Below, in pieces: positions 63,863-64,000 of a stretch of 64,000 nt of DNA; positions within the stretch are counted from its first letter, which is position 1, and every line of letters begins with the position of its first letter. The stretch comes from SMYC01 sp963578475. GTDB taxonomy: Bacteria > Acidobacteriota > Vicinamibacteria > Marinacidobacterales > SMYC01. The DNA lies in NCBI GenBank assembly GCA_963578475.1, contig CAUZCL010000022.1, positions 3,552-67,551 of the forward strand, given 5' to 3'. The position numbers and the translations under genes were made by a program. The notes beneath the pieces are model-generated. The model made no database searches and had not been told where the DNA came from. It worked only from the letters and a program-made list of their open reading frames with translations.

Positions 63863-64000
63863 ATGGACTGGAAGACCATGCTGGCCTGTATCTCAGGATC
63901 CGTGGACGAGGAGCTTCTCCTGCGGAACGAATATCTTGTGGTCGAGAATCGGATTCTTCGGAATCAGGTCAAGGGTCGCTTGCGCTTGAACGATGTCGAA
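63863..64000 (+). CDS. IS transposase (IS481/IS3-like), N-terminus only
   Basis: Starts at the ATG at 63863 with aaggag upstream, and runs off the right edge. The 46 visible residues (MDWKTMLACISGSVDEEL, LRNEYLVVENRILRNQVKGR) are the usual N-terminus of a family of IS481/IS3-like integrase-core transposases. The core is outside the window. The remnant at 9330 appears to belong to the same group. Confidence 0.72.
   Translation, partial: MDWKTMLACISGSVDEELLLRNEYLVVENRILRNQVKGRLRLNDVE

Overview
The window is about 60% GC. It encodes TolC-type outer-membrane proteins, lipoproteins with lipoboxes and a TolC/HlyD/ABC export stack, so it comes from a Gram-negative (diderm) bacterium. The mix (NHLP-type RiPP genes, many FHA proteins, FkbH/carbamoyltransferase surface-polysaccharide genes, many decayed genes) would fit an Acidobacteriota-like soil or sediment organism, but nothing here proves the taxon. 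I saw no rRNA, tRNA or CRISPR array.

Left part, 0-23.4 kb: a surface-polysaccharide region with heavy decay. It holds several multi-TM glycosyltransferase-like proteins (1, 3.4, 9.7, 18.9 and a deleted one at 20.8 kb), a GT2 glycosyltransferase, a NodU-type carbamoyltransferase and a NodB deacetylase. A compact plus-strand set at 14.2-18.7 kb encodes an AAC(3)-like acyltransferase, a MaoC-SDR fusion, an FkbH protein and an acyl carrier protein, and may make and transfer a glyceryl- or hydroxyacyl-type group. FdhD, a MATE pseudogene with several frameshifts, transposase scraps and fused remnants of an SGNH hydrolase and a GGDEF protein fill the rest.

Middle part, 23.9-56.8 kb: the most interesting region. 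The right half is a ProcM/NHLP-type lanthipeptide system on the minus strand: a nitrile-hydratase-leader precursor (50.8-51.2 kb), a LanM synthetase with the three-cysteine CCG zinc site, a GNAT protein, two TolC-family proteins, an HlyD adaptor, a C39-peptidase ABC exporter and a second NHLM-type ABC transporter. That second transporter carries two N-terminal FHA domains. The left half encodes a 933-residue coiled-coil protein, two paralogous coiled-coil/FHA proteins, a cyclic-nucleotide-type/FHA protein, a STAS anti-anti-sigma protein, an FHA-GAF-SpoIIE phosphatase, an RsbW-like kinase and an HExxH protein. The shared FHA domains and a shared Thr-containing motif suggest a phosphothreonine-controlled export apparatus. 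A sigma-54 activator gene and a good -24/-12 promoter upstream of the precursor suggest how the peptide is switched on. An SDR, a methyltransferase and a HAD/kinase-like fusion may be tailoring or accessory enzymes.

Right part, 56.9-64 kb: two tandem amidohydrolase-like proteins (the second appears to lack the metal ligands), a secreted amidase, a truncated alpha-hydroxyacid dehydrogenase, a serine beta-lactamase-family lipoprotein and the start of an IS transposase. Two small related inverted-repeat elements lie at 47.3 and 56.9 kb, either side of the precursor/LanM section.
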